This document shows, in pieces, positions 10,411 through 21,945 of a stretch of 64,000 nucleotides of DNA. The stretch comes from Anthonomus grandis grandis. Its lineage: Eukaryota; Arthropoda; Insecta; Coleoptera; Curculionidae. A program made the translations under genes and the position numbers. Under the pieces are notes generated by a model. It had not been told where the DNA came from. It was given only the letters and a program-made list of their open reading frames with translations, and did no database searches. The stretch is from positions 3,782,001 through 3,846,000 of the forward strand of contig NC_065549.1 of assembly GCF_022605725.1 (NCBI RefSeq), written 5' to 3'. Within the stretch, counting starts at the first letter, position 1; each line of letters starts with the position of its first letter.

Positions 10411-12121
10411 TCATTCGATTTCTCCAAAATCAGTATCATTTGCTAAAAAGCTGTGTCCAGGGATTAGGTATTTAAAATATATTTTTTTAAGACTCTTATG
10501 TCCACTAAGGACAGCCTTTAAAAGAAGAATTATTTTAATATTATGAATCTGCCCACCGCATGAATCGGACCACATAATGAGTTCTTCAATATTTGGATCT
10601 AGATAATTTTCAATAAAGTATTTTATGCATGATCCAACCTCTTGTGCTCCTCGACCAGCGATTCCTTCTTTCCAGATAAAACAGTAAGGCAAATTTGTTG
10701 ACGCACTATGTATTCCTTCATTGTACATAGAGAGCTGTCGTTTGTAGTATGTTACATTTGTCGGCAGCTTCGGTAAGCTTAGTACTTTTTGCATATCGTA
10801 ACTAATAACGTCATGGGTCGCATTTGCTGTAGCGAAATCTACCTTCATTGCCTCACGTGCTTCTTTAGCTTTATTTAAATGAGCAATGTGTTCGAGATAC
10901 ATTTCTTGTTTTAAAGTCTCACTTTTCTGGTTTTGTAGTTTTACTTGCTGGCTATCACATACATTGCAAGTATCTTTTATTGGAGGCTTTCTTCTTAAAT
11001 TGACATTTTCATAACATATTTTTTGTAGGTACTTAAACTAACAAAAGGATTATTTTCAGACAAGTATAGTGAATGCATTTTCGGAACTGAAAGATCAGGG
11101 TTTAAGTACTTTGCATCTGATTTTTCCCTAGTGTAATGCAATATGTAGGTTGGGAACATAGCTATGTGACCGAGAACAGCATCCTTAGTAATTTCGGATA
11201 TTTTATTTAAACCTCCTGATTTCTTGCCCCTTTTATCTTTGATGCAATGATTATTTAATTTTTTACTGCAGTATGAATTCTTTTTGTTGAGATTTGATAT
11301 GTTTTAATGAACATTTCTCGACATACATTCTCATTTCCTAATTTATAAACTTTTATGTAACCTCTTTTTAGACTGTTAGAACTCTTTTTCTTTTTATTTC
11401 ATTAACTTGAACTGTTGCTGCTAAAAATGCTGTTTGAACATCATAAGATCCTAAATCCCAAAAATTTTTAAAAAGTTCAGCTCGTTTTTGTTGGTCAACT
11501 TTTTCCTGACATTTCATTTTGCAGTTGCATTCAAAATCTATAAAAGTTTTTGAATCGACTCGTCTTCCTGTTACTGAATAATGTGGCAAGTTAGAGTCCT
11601 TTAATTTTTATCGTAGTTTAAAAGTTTGCTCTGGATATTTCCTCTTTCTTCCTTTCTTTGGCCTCCTTTCACCATTTTCCTTAACACTTCGTAACTTTTC
11701 CTTTTTGCGTATTGCCGCTAAAGGGTAATCCTCTTCTGAATCTGAAGAGGTAGTAATAATCTGTCTTTCAGGCTGTGGAATCTCTTCATCAGTTTGATGA
11801 GATGCGTCATTAATGTTTTCAGATGCCTGCAAGAGAACATTAAAATCGAAATAAGTTTTTACGCTTTTAACTACCCTTTATCTTACTACTTACAATGTAA
11901 AACTTCAAAACTTACATCTATGTAATTTTCAGTATCTTGAAGAATAGCCACGTTAGAAGATTGACCACAGTAATTTTCATAGGAGGTATCCAAGTTATTT
12001 GCATTAATAAGATAACTTGATACCTCATATTCTTGTCTGGCACACCATCTTGGTTTATCAAGAGTAAATCATTGCAAATAGTATCATTATTGGTAGCAAC
12101 ATTAAATTTGTTGGCAGACAA
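10411..12121 (-). pseudogene. DUF7869-like putative transposase, decayed
   Basis: Pieces in order on the minus strand are: a Ser/Glu-rich N-terminus (11608-11832, also 11918-12121); a cysteine segment CNCKMKCQEKVDQQKRAELF with FWDLGSYDVQTAFL (11368-11589); a broken middle; CNVCDSQQVKLQNQKSE (about 10910-10970); then SYDMQKVLSLPKLP, YCFIWKEGIAGRGAQEVGSC, MWSDSCGG and YLIPGHSFLANDTDFGEIE (10411-10902). The same order of motifs occurs at 58358-59045. The D of SYDMQ, the D of WSDSC and the terminal D/E cluster could form an RNase H-like triad, which is inference. Multiple stops and frameshifts. I associate the family with DUF7869 from memory only. Confidence 0.7.
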
Positions 12122-12640
12122 ATCACTAGTTTCCTACAAGAAAGCATTAATTTAAAATATTATGATCAACAATCTATAGTAAAAATAATGTTATAGGATC
12201 GTCTTTCTAAATAAAGTTAATTTTATTCCACATTTAAAACGACAAAATTGGAGGAGTTCCCAAAAAATCCTAAACAAGTCAGGAAGACATTATCATGGTA
12301 TATTTTTAATAGTTTTCGAAACCTAAGGTAAAAAATATTAAAAGTGAAATTAAGAAACTAAACGTACAAATATCTAACTTTTATTTTATATTATATTTTA
12401 TCTGTCGTGTTTATGTACCGACTAAATTATTTTTTTTACTTACGTTTTTCTCTGCAATTTGACTTATCTCAGTTTGGTTAGGTACAATATTTTTCTTTCA
12501 AACCCCTGCTATTGCTAATGTCATTGTAGTCCAAAATGTTAATACTATTGACTGGTAAAACTTCAACTTTCTATAAAAAAGTTACAAATAACTATGTACT
12601 ATATTAAATTTAAATACTACTTAATAAAACTTTTAAATTT

Positions 12641-12665
12641 ACTTACTTTACTTACTTACTTACTT
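12641..12665. repeat. (ACTT)n microsatellite
   Basis: About six imperfect ACTT units, inside the transposon at 9862-13095. Confidence 0.8.
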
Positions 12666-13095
12666 AAAAACTACTGCGGGCTAATTCCGCCAACTTTTCA
12701 CACCTGGTAAGATTTCTTTTCAACATTTTGATAAGAAAATTCTAAAACCATCAACCACCAACAAAAAAAATGCAGGACTTACACTGAATAATATATATAA
12801 ACCACACAACAGAATAATAACTTTGAGGTTAGAAATACGGGAAGAACCAAACGACGCATATCGATGTCTATAGATTATCTAAACAGAACCAGTCCCTTGG
12901 ATCGGTTTAGATAAACAAGGAAACTGTGTTTAGTTGAATGGCGTTTGGTTCATCTACTCATAGATTATACCAGGGGTATTATTTTTATATGGGTATTTAG
13001 CAAAATACGGGTAACAGATAAACAGGTCGCTTGGTGCCATTTGCTCAATTTAGCCGTTTTGGCGCTTGGTTCTCTTTAGATAAGCGGTATCCAAT

Positions 13096-14249
13096 TACTG
13101 CAGTTATATTATTCTGACAGTCCTCGTTTATAATTTTGTGTACAGCATAAATATAGGTCCATGATATTTTACCTCGGTTTTATTTTTTTTTGTTCTTAGT
13201 CTTGGGATTTTATATTAATGTGCTTTTCCAGCTGAAAAATACAGCTTAAGTGAGCTTCTGTATCTTTTTTTGTAAATGTTAACAAAACTGTTGTGGAAAT
13301 AAACTGGAATTGAAATAAATAGGAAACCAAAATCATATAACTGAAAAAAATAATGGAGTTCGATGATATGTTGTTGTGGTACCTAAGGTTCCAAATCAAA
13401 ATTATTGATAAGTAATTTTCTTGCACAAAGAAGAATAATGACTAATAAAATAGTCTCCTCCCAATATATCATTGTTGTAAGTTATTAAATCTTGATAAAG
13501 AGCAATAAAAAGATGAAAAAATTTCCCGAGTTGTTTGCCAAAAGGTGTTCTCTAGTTTGCACGGGAGGAATACATAATTTGAATAAAAAGAGATGAAAAA
13601 TCTAAATTTGTAAGATCCCTTGAAATTAGGTACTTTGAATCTTTTGTTTATTCAATTTTATAATGCAAAAAAGGATGTGTATCTATTTCTTTTATGATAA
13701 TGTTGAAACTTTGTACTAGTTTTGCAAATTTATTATGGCTACCTACATACCAGTATCGGTTCTTATATCCAGTAGAGCCAAAATTGAGCAAAGATCTTAA
13801 AAATTTAAACTATTTGTATATTTAACCTTTATTTTGCCCAAATGATTATTGGATTCAGGCCAGAAAATAAAACTCTTACACAAACATATACATAACTCAC
13901 AATTCTATAAAAATATGATTTTGCAATCATATCCTTAAGTTGAATAGAGGTCAACATAAATTTGAGGTATATTCAGAGTAGATTTTTTTAATGATCAAAA
14001 ATTTCATTATAAAAATCTCTGCTCAATATTTCATTTGAACCTTATCAGGTCAAAAAAACGAGACCTAAACTGAACTTTTGAGTGTCCTTATGTGTTGATA
14101 TCTTGTTTGTGATTATTCCACAAGCCTTATTTGCTTTATCCTAATCTAATGTCTCTCTCACTTATTGTTACTTAATATCTTTGCTCTTTTTTATTTCCCT
14201 TTAACTTTGTCACTAAATAGGTATGTATCCTTTACATTACTTGAGCTTG
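13096..14249. other. No gene seen
   Basis: AT-rich intergenic sequence. A 76-codon minus-strand frame at 13196-13426 shows no family features. I see nothing else. Confidence 0.5.
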
Positions 14250-15475
14250 CCCAACTAGCTTTTTTGGCAACAGCTACGTAATCGCCACTATAAAGTTGTG
14301 GTGATGATTTTGCTGTAGCAAATACGTAATTCTATCGTCCCGGGCACTTCTTTTAAACGTCCCATAGTGGTTTTCGGGATGTCATAAAGTAGTAATTGTG
14401 CAGTGCTAGTTACTAAGAAGTTACTGAGACAATATTATGCAAACATTTTGATTCTCTTTCTTTGTCAACACAAATAATTTTATATGTCCGTCTTTATTCT
14501 AAGTGATGGCGTTGTATCGGGGTTAATCTACTTCATATTGTATTTAATATAGCTGATATTATCGCTTACCGGAGTGGAAAAATTTAATCGAAGCAAATTT
14601 TACTGTTAAACATAGGCAATATAGGACGAAAATAAAGAACGCCTCATCAAAATAATGACTTTTAACAAAAAAATATATCAAGTCTAAATATTTAAATTCA
14701 ATTTTTTAAAGAAGGTAGATAATTTTTCTCACTCCTCTTTACTCCTATGAATATAAGAAGTCTATAATTTAATAAAAATTGCATAAAATGTAAAAGTATT
14801 CCGATTTTAGTAAATTCATAAAATCGTGCAATACCTTTTCACAAAATGGAGTCAAATAATTAAAAAAATATGGCGAATTGTTGTTAGAGTTACCAAGAAG
14901 TTTCTTTTGTTACTTCAAAGTAAAAATTACTTAGGAATAAGTAAATTATTTCAAAAAAATGCTACTATAAAGTATATTTTACTGCATAGTAGAAATAATT
15001 AGTTAAAGGTAATTTGCTTTAATAGCCAAGGTGATAAATATTACTTTAAAGAAGAAATAAGGGTAACTATTTCGGTTTTGTTACTGATAATATTACTTTA
15101 AATTACTGCGTGGTAATATTTTGATGTTCCTATGTAGTCGCGAGAACTTGAAATTTAACTTTGTAATCGCGCTTACTGAAAAGTTCCCATTTAATCGTCC
15201 CACCGACCAATATTTTCTACTTTATAGTAACGACGTTGTAAAGGTAATTAGGTCAGGTCGCTAAGCGGTATCAGCTACCATCAGAGTTACCGCAAAGTAA
15301 TAATTACTATATAGTCAAGTATTAAGTAAATAATACGTATTTTTTACTACTATTTTTTACTTGGCAGTTATTTAAACTTATAAGATATTTTTTTGGTACC
15401 AGTTACTGATTTATTACTTGAATAAAGTAATATAGTCAAACAAAGTTGTAGCCGTAACTAAAATTGCTAGTTGGG
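14250..15475. mobile_element. Possible non-autonomous DNA element with CCCAACTAGC ends
   Basis: CCCAACTAGC at 14250-14259 is matched by its reverse complement at 15466-15475, and the match continues loosely inward (GCAACAGCTACGTAA versus GTTGTAGCCGTAA). Between them are many short AGTAAT/ATTAC words and ACTTTAAAGTA-like palindromes. No open reading frame. The target duplication is unclear. Confidence 0.5.
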
Positions 15476-16320
15476 TGTATATCTAGTCAAGTTACGTAAT
15501 AAATAAATACTTTAGTGCAATGGAAAAGGATCTAGTAATATCTCAACTTTGAAATCTCTCCCATATTCTAATAGATTCTCATTTATAATAAGGGTTAAGT
15601 TGTTGGTGTGCAGCATATCTTAAACCCTTATAAAAAGTCTTTTCTTGTCTCGATGACTTCAATTTGTTGAATGATATGAAAAAAAAGCAATTTGATACAA
15701 TTAGATGTCAAAGGAACATTTACCAATTAACATCTGTACATTTATTCATTACTACGATAACAATCAAGGGTATAAAATAGTTAAGAACAAAAAAAATAAT
15801 ACAATTTACACTTAAAATACGTATAGCAATAATAAATTAATTTCTGTACAAGTTCGAATAATACAATTTATATAACTAAGCCTAGTATTTACAATGTATA
15901 TATTTACAAAACAACAAAACTAAAAAGACGCATTAAGAGCTTAAACATTATATAGTAATAAAATTTAATGAACTGCGCAAAATTATAAATCACACTGAAA
16001 AATGGCATAACGGTGATTTAAATTCTAGGTTATGCTTTAAATAACCATTATTGTACCTTTAACTTCAACCATCCCGTATATACTTCCGAAAGAAGGTTTA
16101 TTACGAGAAAACTTGTACTTAAATAATTAAAAAATTCACACAAGACACATAAACTTACAATTAATTTTCTACTACAAAGAACGAATAAGAAATCACAGCC
16201 CAATAAAATTATATTTAACCTCGATTGCACACAGAATAGACGACTATTATGCCGAGAAACGAACTTAATTACGCGCGTACCGAACTACTAGAAACTACTT
16301 AAAGAAATATAATGAAACGA
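15476..16320. other. Likely 3' UTR/downstream flank of the 16321-21945 exons
   Basis: No coding seen. It lies directly downstream of the minus-strand stop at 16321, and several TTTATT strings (AATAAA on the minus strand) occur. The terminator position is not determined. Confidence 0.4.
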
Positions 16321-19300
16321 TCATACGGCGGCGTGAATGTTGATTTTTTTACGCGTCCCTCCCTGATGGTGTGTGGAGGATGCCTCTTTTTTAGGACGAC
16401 CCCTCTTTATCACCCTTATTTCGCCTGCCTGCGTTGGATCTGAAAAAAAAATAGGAAATTTAAGTGTGCTTTGTTAAATACCTTCAAAATTTATTTCGAA
16501 TAAGGTAGCGTCATTATTAAGAGAACCTATTGCCGATCACAAGAAAATCCGAAATACAGACCAGTTGGATCCATGAATGATCGCTTACCAATAAAAAAAT
16601 ATTTGGCATACCTTCAAAATTATTGTAATTCTTTTACAAGAAATAGAAACAAATTAATTATAATTACTTCATCATTAACTCAATAGTAGAGAGTGTAGGA
16701 AGTGAGAGAGCTCGGGATATTCTTTAATGATAAACATGTTAATTACGTGGTCCTCGTCTATATTAAATTCAAATTCAAAATGAGTTATTGGTTATTTTGG
16801 TTTATGGGTTATTTGTCAAAATCTACAGTTTTATAGGTCAATAAAAATTACAAAGAAAAAAAATTATATTGACAAATAGGACTATCCTCTCGGTTATAAA
16901 ACCGTTTTCCCTAGTAAGTACAGCCAAAGAAGGGATGAGAAAGCCCTTTACAATTTACAGAAACAATTTTACAAAACTAACGTTGTTATATAGGAATTAA
17001 AAGTAATATAAACAATTAACTGGTATTTTTGGTTGCCATAAATAAGATTGCGTCTGTTTCTATTGATTAAAAAAACTACTTTTTGCAGATGATTTTAAGA
17101 TTTACATGGAAATTACCTCTCCAGGTCTCTCTGCAGAATGATTAAGATAGGGTTGTTGATTGGTGTAATGCAAACTCATTTCATTTCAATATTAAAAAAT
17201 GTGCAGCAATGTAGCTGACACTTAACAAAAATATAATTATAACTATAGCTACACTATTAGCGGCACCCAGCTTGAACATTCCAGCAATGAAAATGATTTG
17301 GGCGTAATTGTTAACTGTAATTTAGCTTTTACCGATCACATTATTAAGAGAGTTAATGAGGCACACAAAATAATGGCTTTCGTTATTAGAACTGCCAAAA
17401 AACTTTAATGTTGAGTGTTGTTTAAAACTGTTTGATTTAGTCTGGTTTTACCGAAGTTAGAATATGGAAGCATAACTTGGTCTTCACAATATGACGTCTG
17501 GATTAAAACCACAGGGCGCGTACACCGCACATTTTTAAAATATATGTTTTTTAAGAGATTTGGATATTATTAACCGAACAAGGTTATAACCATAATTTGC
17601 TTCTGAAAATATTTAACAGAATATCCCTAGAAAATCGGCGCATTCCTAGTGTACATTTATAAAATTTTAACAAATAAGATTGACGCTTCTCAAATTATGG
17701 CAATGCTGCCATTCTTCATTAATGTTGGTCATACCATACAAAGAAAAATTTTTTATCTTGATTGTCTTAGAACAAATATATACAAGAACTCACCAATATA
17801 TACAATGTGTGATTATTTTAATATTTATGCCTCTGACCTTGATATTGCTATTACAGATTTAAGACATTTTACAGAAATTATTGATATTGAACTTTTTGCT
17901 TCTCAGTCTCAGGCCTGAAATGTGATAATATAAATGTGTGTATTTTTTCTCTCTAAATGTGGATAGTTGTAAATACTTAAATATATTATAGATTATAAGA
18001 AATAGTTTAAACTTTTTATTAGGTGCATTTATATGCTAATATTTTTTAGCAGATACAAAAATACATACATCTCGAAAACTTAAATTACAAAATTCGTAAA
18101 CTATTAAACCTCAAACAAAAATAAAACAAGTTTTCTACTGCTAAATCCAGTGCACAATGATAATAATGAATGAATCCATTTTTGTGTAACTTGCAGCTTA
18201 GAGAGTATTGATGAGCCAGCATTCCCCCATAATACTAAGCCATAGTTCAAAATAGATTCAGCAAGAGCATAGTAAACAGTTTTTAAGGTTTTGAATGTTA
18301 AGATATATCTGAGTTCATAGAATTTGTAGATCAATTTTCTGATTTTATTTGTAACATAATTTATATGCTCCTTCCAAGTAATGAGAAGGTCATAAATTTA
18401 GTTTTTTCTATGTTCAATGAAAGAAGACTATTGTCTAGCCACATTTTAATTTTCTGTAGAACTGATTCGGCTCTCATCTTTACCTCATTCCAACTATTGC
18501 CACTTAAAATAATTGCTGTGCCATCAGCAAAGCAGAATATAGCATTATTGTCTAACAGCTTCATAATTCCGTTAATATATATAATAAACAAAAGGGGTGA
18601 GAGAACTGTTCCTTGTGGCACACCAAACTCCATTCGAAGGCTTCTTGATCTAGGATAGTTGTATTGTGTTTTGTCTCTTTTAAATAGGATTCTATTATTT
18701 TGTTAGTCGTACCTCGAATTCCAATTTGTTCTAGACGCTTCAGAAGAATTTGGTGTGACACAGTATCGAAGGCCTTCTTTAAATCTAGAAAGATACCCAC
18801 TACCTTTTTTCCTCCATCTAAACATCTCATAATTCTTTCTGTAGCTCTTAGTAATGGGTTCTCTGTACTTAGAAACACTTTTTAAAGGCAAATTGATTTT
18901 CATGAAGAAGATTGTATTTTTCTAGAAATTTCAATATTTTTGCCTTGAGACATTTTTCAACTATTTTGCTTAAACTGCTAGTCAATGCTATTGGTCTATA
19001 ATTTGATACCGATTTTTTATCCCCCTGCTTATGTAATGGAATTATAATAGTTGTTTTTAAAATCTCAAGGAAAACACCTGTATTAAGTATGAGGTTAACT
19101 AGATGTTTCAGTGGTTTAATTAGTGAGTTATAGTTTAATTTAATTATATCAGAGGAAATATTGTCCTCACCACTCTTCACCCCTTTATTTAAACTTATTA
19201 TTGCCTCTATTATATCCTCATTTGATGCAGGGCTCAGAAAGAATGAATACGTCCCTCTCTCCTCCCTCCAGTTCATCTCATGATCATTATGTTGCATTTG

Positions 19301-21945
19301 TTCAGCCAGACTTTCTGCAATACTACAAAGGTAAGAATTAAATTCGTTTGCAATTTCCTTTTTATTGGTTATTTTTACATTTAGGTCATGTTTTATAGAA
19401 TTAATTACCCTGATCATTTGTGGCTTCCTTGATCACCTTCCACAACTTTCCGGAGTCATGAGCATTTTCTTGTGCTAATGTTTTATAAAAAAGATATTTA
19501 GCATTTTTTATTAATTTACTTAACATATTTCTGTAGGTTTTGTATCGATTGACTAGCATAATATTATTTTGATTGTGTGTGCATTCTTTTTTCAATTTAT
19601 TTCTATTTCTAATTGATATTAAGAGACCACTAGTAATCCAAGGTTTCAATCTCCTATTTTTACTTTTAATTCTTTTACTAAGGGTGGACTTAGAAATCAT
19701 AACTTTTAGTTCATCTATAAAGATATTCATAGCTATGTCAATGTCTGTCTCCCTCATAATATCATCCCAGTTCTCATTATTTAACTGCTAGGAAAGATTT
19801 TCATAATTAATAGTGTTGATAATATAATTTTTGTGTGGAAAGTCTTTCTTTTCATTGTTCAGTGGTATATATTAATAAGAATAGGATAGTGATCAGATGC
19901 TCAGATTTTCTTGTTATGTTATTTATTATACTTCCAAAACCATTTCCCTGAAGTACTGTAAGATAGTTATTTGTTATATCAGACTCACTAGCTAATAAGT
20001 CGATATTCATGTTCCCAACCCATACATTTATGCTGTTTTAATCTAACTTTAGAGATTGAAGTATTCTGGTCAAACTCTCACGATAATTTTCCGGTGATGG
20101 AGAAAACGTTCTATATGTAGCTAAAACATTTACATTTTTGCAGTTCTTTTTCAGTGAGACCTTAAGAATCTTTAGACTATCATCAACTATTACCCGAGAT
20201 TCAGTAAAATATTCATTTTTAACATAAACAAGACATCCATCACATCGGTTTAAAATGCTCTCATTGAAAAACACTGCATACCCAGGTATGTTAAAATCAC
20301 TCTTAGAGTATATGTTGTGAGTTTCAGACATAACAATAATATCAAAAGATTTATCTATCGATTCCAAAAAGACAAGAAACTGATCAACATTTTTGTAAGC
20401 GCTTCTTATGTTTACATGCATTATGTTTACATCATATAGATGATTATCAAAATAATTTATTTGTAACAAACTATCACAGGTATAAGTAACTCTAGAGATT
20501 TGTTTATATTATATTTGGATTTCATTTTAGAGTAGTAAATACATATTACAGCTGGTGGTATCTGTAATTGGCCTCTATGGCTGTTGTTGATACTGTAATT
20601 CAATAAATAATAATAAATTAATTAACCCAAAATTAGAAAACAGGCAGCGGCAGTGCGACACCAAACAATACCAAAAAGACTACCAACCAATAAACGTATG
20701 TATGTTACGGAAAAAAAAACTAAAAGCGGAATTTGAGAATATAATCTCCGAACATTCTACTAAAAATTAGCATATTATATATACATGTATATCTTATGTT
20801 ACATGGTTATTATACGCATTATCACATTTTATAATTATATCACACTTCTAGAATTAATTGCCAATTCTTTGTTCCATAAGCAGTTAAGATTTTATTTGAT
20901 CAGAGAAAGCTCCCAAGGGCATTTGCTTTATGTCATTATTTAAGTCATTCCACATTTGAACAGCTACATACTTAAAACATCGTTGAAATGCTGCGCTTCT
21001 ACTGATTATTCTTATATGACTTTGGTTGATTATTATTTACTATGCGATATATAAAATTATACATATGTAGCATTCTTCTATTGTTCATATTTAATATTTT
21101 ATTGTTATTGAGATAAGGCGATATATGGTTTCTGTAGGGACGCATAGTAGATTACATTTTGCCGCAGTTATACCGAGTCCTGTTAATTCCACTTGAACTG
21201 AAGATAAAACTGAAAGAGTGGAAGTTAAATGACGTTCAAACAATCATGTAAAACTTTCAGAGATGGTCCAAAAAAAATATATATTAAAAATGTATCAACT
21301 GTGCAGAATTGATATTTTTTTCCTTACTGAAATATGAATGAGGAAACAACATAGAGGTAAAAGTCTTTTGATGACTAGATTTTTAGTGATTCTATTAATG
21401 GAGTCTTGTAATAATGAGGAAGCTGTAAAATCCGCACAGAAAGGTTTGACAGTGTTGCTGTACTAAGATAATACATAAGTAGATCAAATCTCACTAACAA
21501 AACGCCATTCCAAAGAAAATATAATGCCCTTAAATTGTTTAATTTCACTAGTCCATAGATTGCGTGGGCTTACCTGTAATACAATTGCGTTTTTCAACGG
21601 CTATTACTCTCGGTTTGGCAATAGCTGGATTGTGATGTTCGTGATTGGTGGTAATTCTGGCCTTTTTTTTCAAAATTCCTTTGCTCGGATACTTGTCTCC
21701 CGCATTATGAGCTAGAAAAAAACCTTCTTACTGTCAAGTTAAGCAAATTATAAAAAAATACTTACATAGTTTAGCTCTTTTAGGCAGTCCCTCGTCGGCT
21801 TCGTCTTCTATCGTCGCAAAAAAAAATCATAAATTAATAAAAAAAACATTTAGGGGGTTTAACAAGTTCTTACGTGATGGACGTTTTTCGGCATCGATTC
21901 GCACTAAGTTATGGGCGTGATTTCTCTCTTGCTGTTCGGTTTCAC
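16321..21945 (-). CDS. Four 3' exons encoding an AT-hook C-terminus
   Basis: Exons 21874-21945, 21766-21807, 21574-21711 and 16321-16439 have good splice sites and all meet in phase 1. They encode ETEQQERNHAHNLVRIDAEK..., then LPKRAKLSHNAGDKYPSKG, KKKARITTNHEHHNPAIAKP, and a last exon with the AT-hook-like VIKRGRPKKEASS, ending KKINIHAAV and a stop at 16321. They follow the large gene on the same strand and share its AT-hook theme. I read them as an alternative 3' end of that gene, but the joining donor was not found. AAC|GTGAGC inside the 26181-27343 exon would fit if the first acceptor shifts to CAG|CAAGAG. They could instead belong to a separate gene whose 5' exons I missed. Confidence 0.72.
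16440..17084. other. Intron sequence, no gene
   Basis: Part of the intron between the exons at 21574 and 16439. I see no coding or repeat signal. Confidence 0.5.
17085..17918 (+). pseudogene. LINE reverse transcriptase C-terminal fragment
   Basis: DDFKIYMEI at 17089 (the bases after the FADD box), then VVDWCNANSFHFNIKKC and a broken stretch resembling the LINE thumb. It ends with a longer frame (17649-17918: LYKILTNKIDASQIMAMLPF). Several stops. Inside the intron and opposite to the host strand. Confidence 0.75.
18104..20469 (-). pseudogene. LINE with endonuclease and reverse transcriptase, frameshifted
   Basis: In 5' to 3' order on the minus strand: an AP-like endonuclease piece (20469-20038: NIMHVNIRSAYKNVDQFLVF, MSETHN), a linker (19757-19401), the RT fingers (19417-18869: SGEDNISSDIIKLNYN, NYRPIALTSSLSKIVEKCLK), the DLKKAFDTVSH motif (18878-18561), GVPQGTVLSPLLFIIYINGI and IFCFADGTAII (18633-18361), then a C-terminal piece (18334-18104). 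The catalytic FADD reads FADG, and at least five frame changes separate the parts, so it is inactive. Confidence 0.88.
20860..21170 (-). pseudogene. Second LINE C-terminal fragment
   Basis: The minus-strand text reads MLHMYNFIYRIVNNNQPKSY, then after a frame change RCFKYVAVQMWNDLNNDIKQ and MPLGAFSDQIKS. This is the typical C-terminus of jockey/CR1-like LINEs. It lies just upstream of the LINE at 18104-20469 on the same strand and appears to be a separate copy. Confidence 0.7.

Larger units (their letters stand above)
9862..13095. mobile_element. 3.2-kb TIR DNA transposon carrying a DUF7869-like protein
   Basis: The ends are inverted repeats of 33 bp with one mismatch: ATTGGATACCGCTTATCTAA at 9862 onward, and its reverse complement ending at 13095. 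Both continue into AAGAG(A/C)ACCAAGCG. A TA dinucleotide flanks each end (9860-9861 and 13096-13097), consistent with a TA target duplication. The right subterminal region holds extra copies of ACCAA(A/G)CG and ATCTAAA words (12846, 12871-12886, 12905, 12941, 13028). Inside on the minus strand is a decayed gene (10411-12121). The family assignment is uncertain. Confidence 0.8.
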
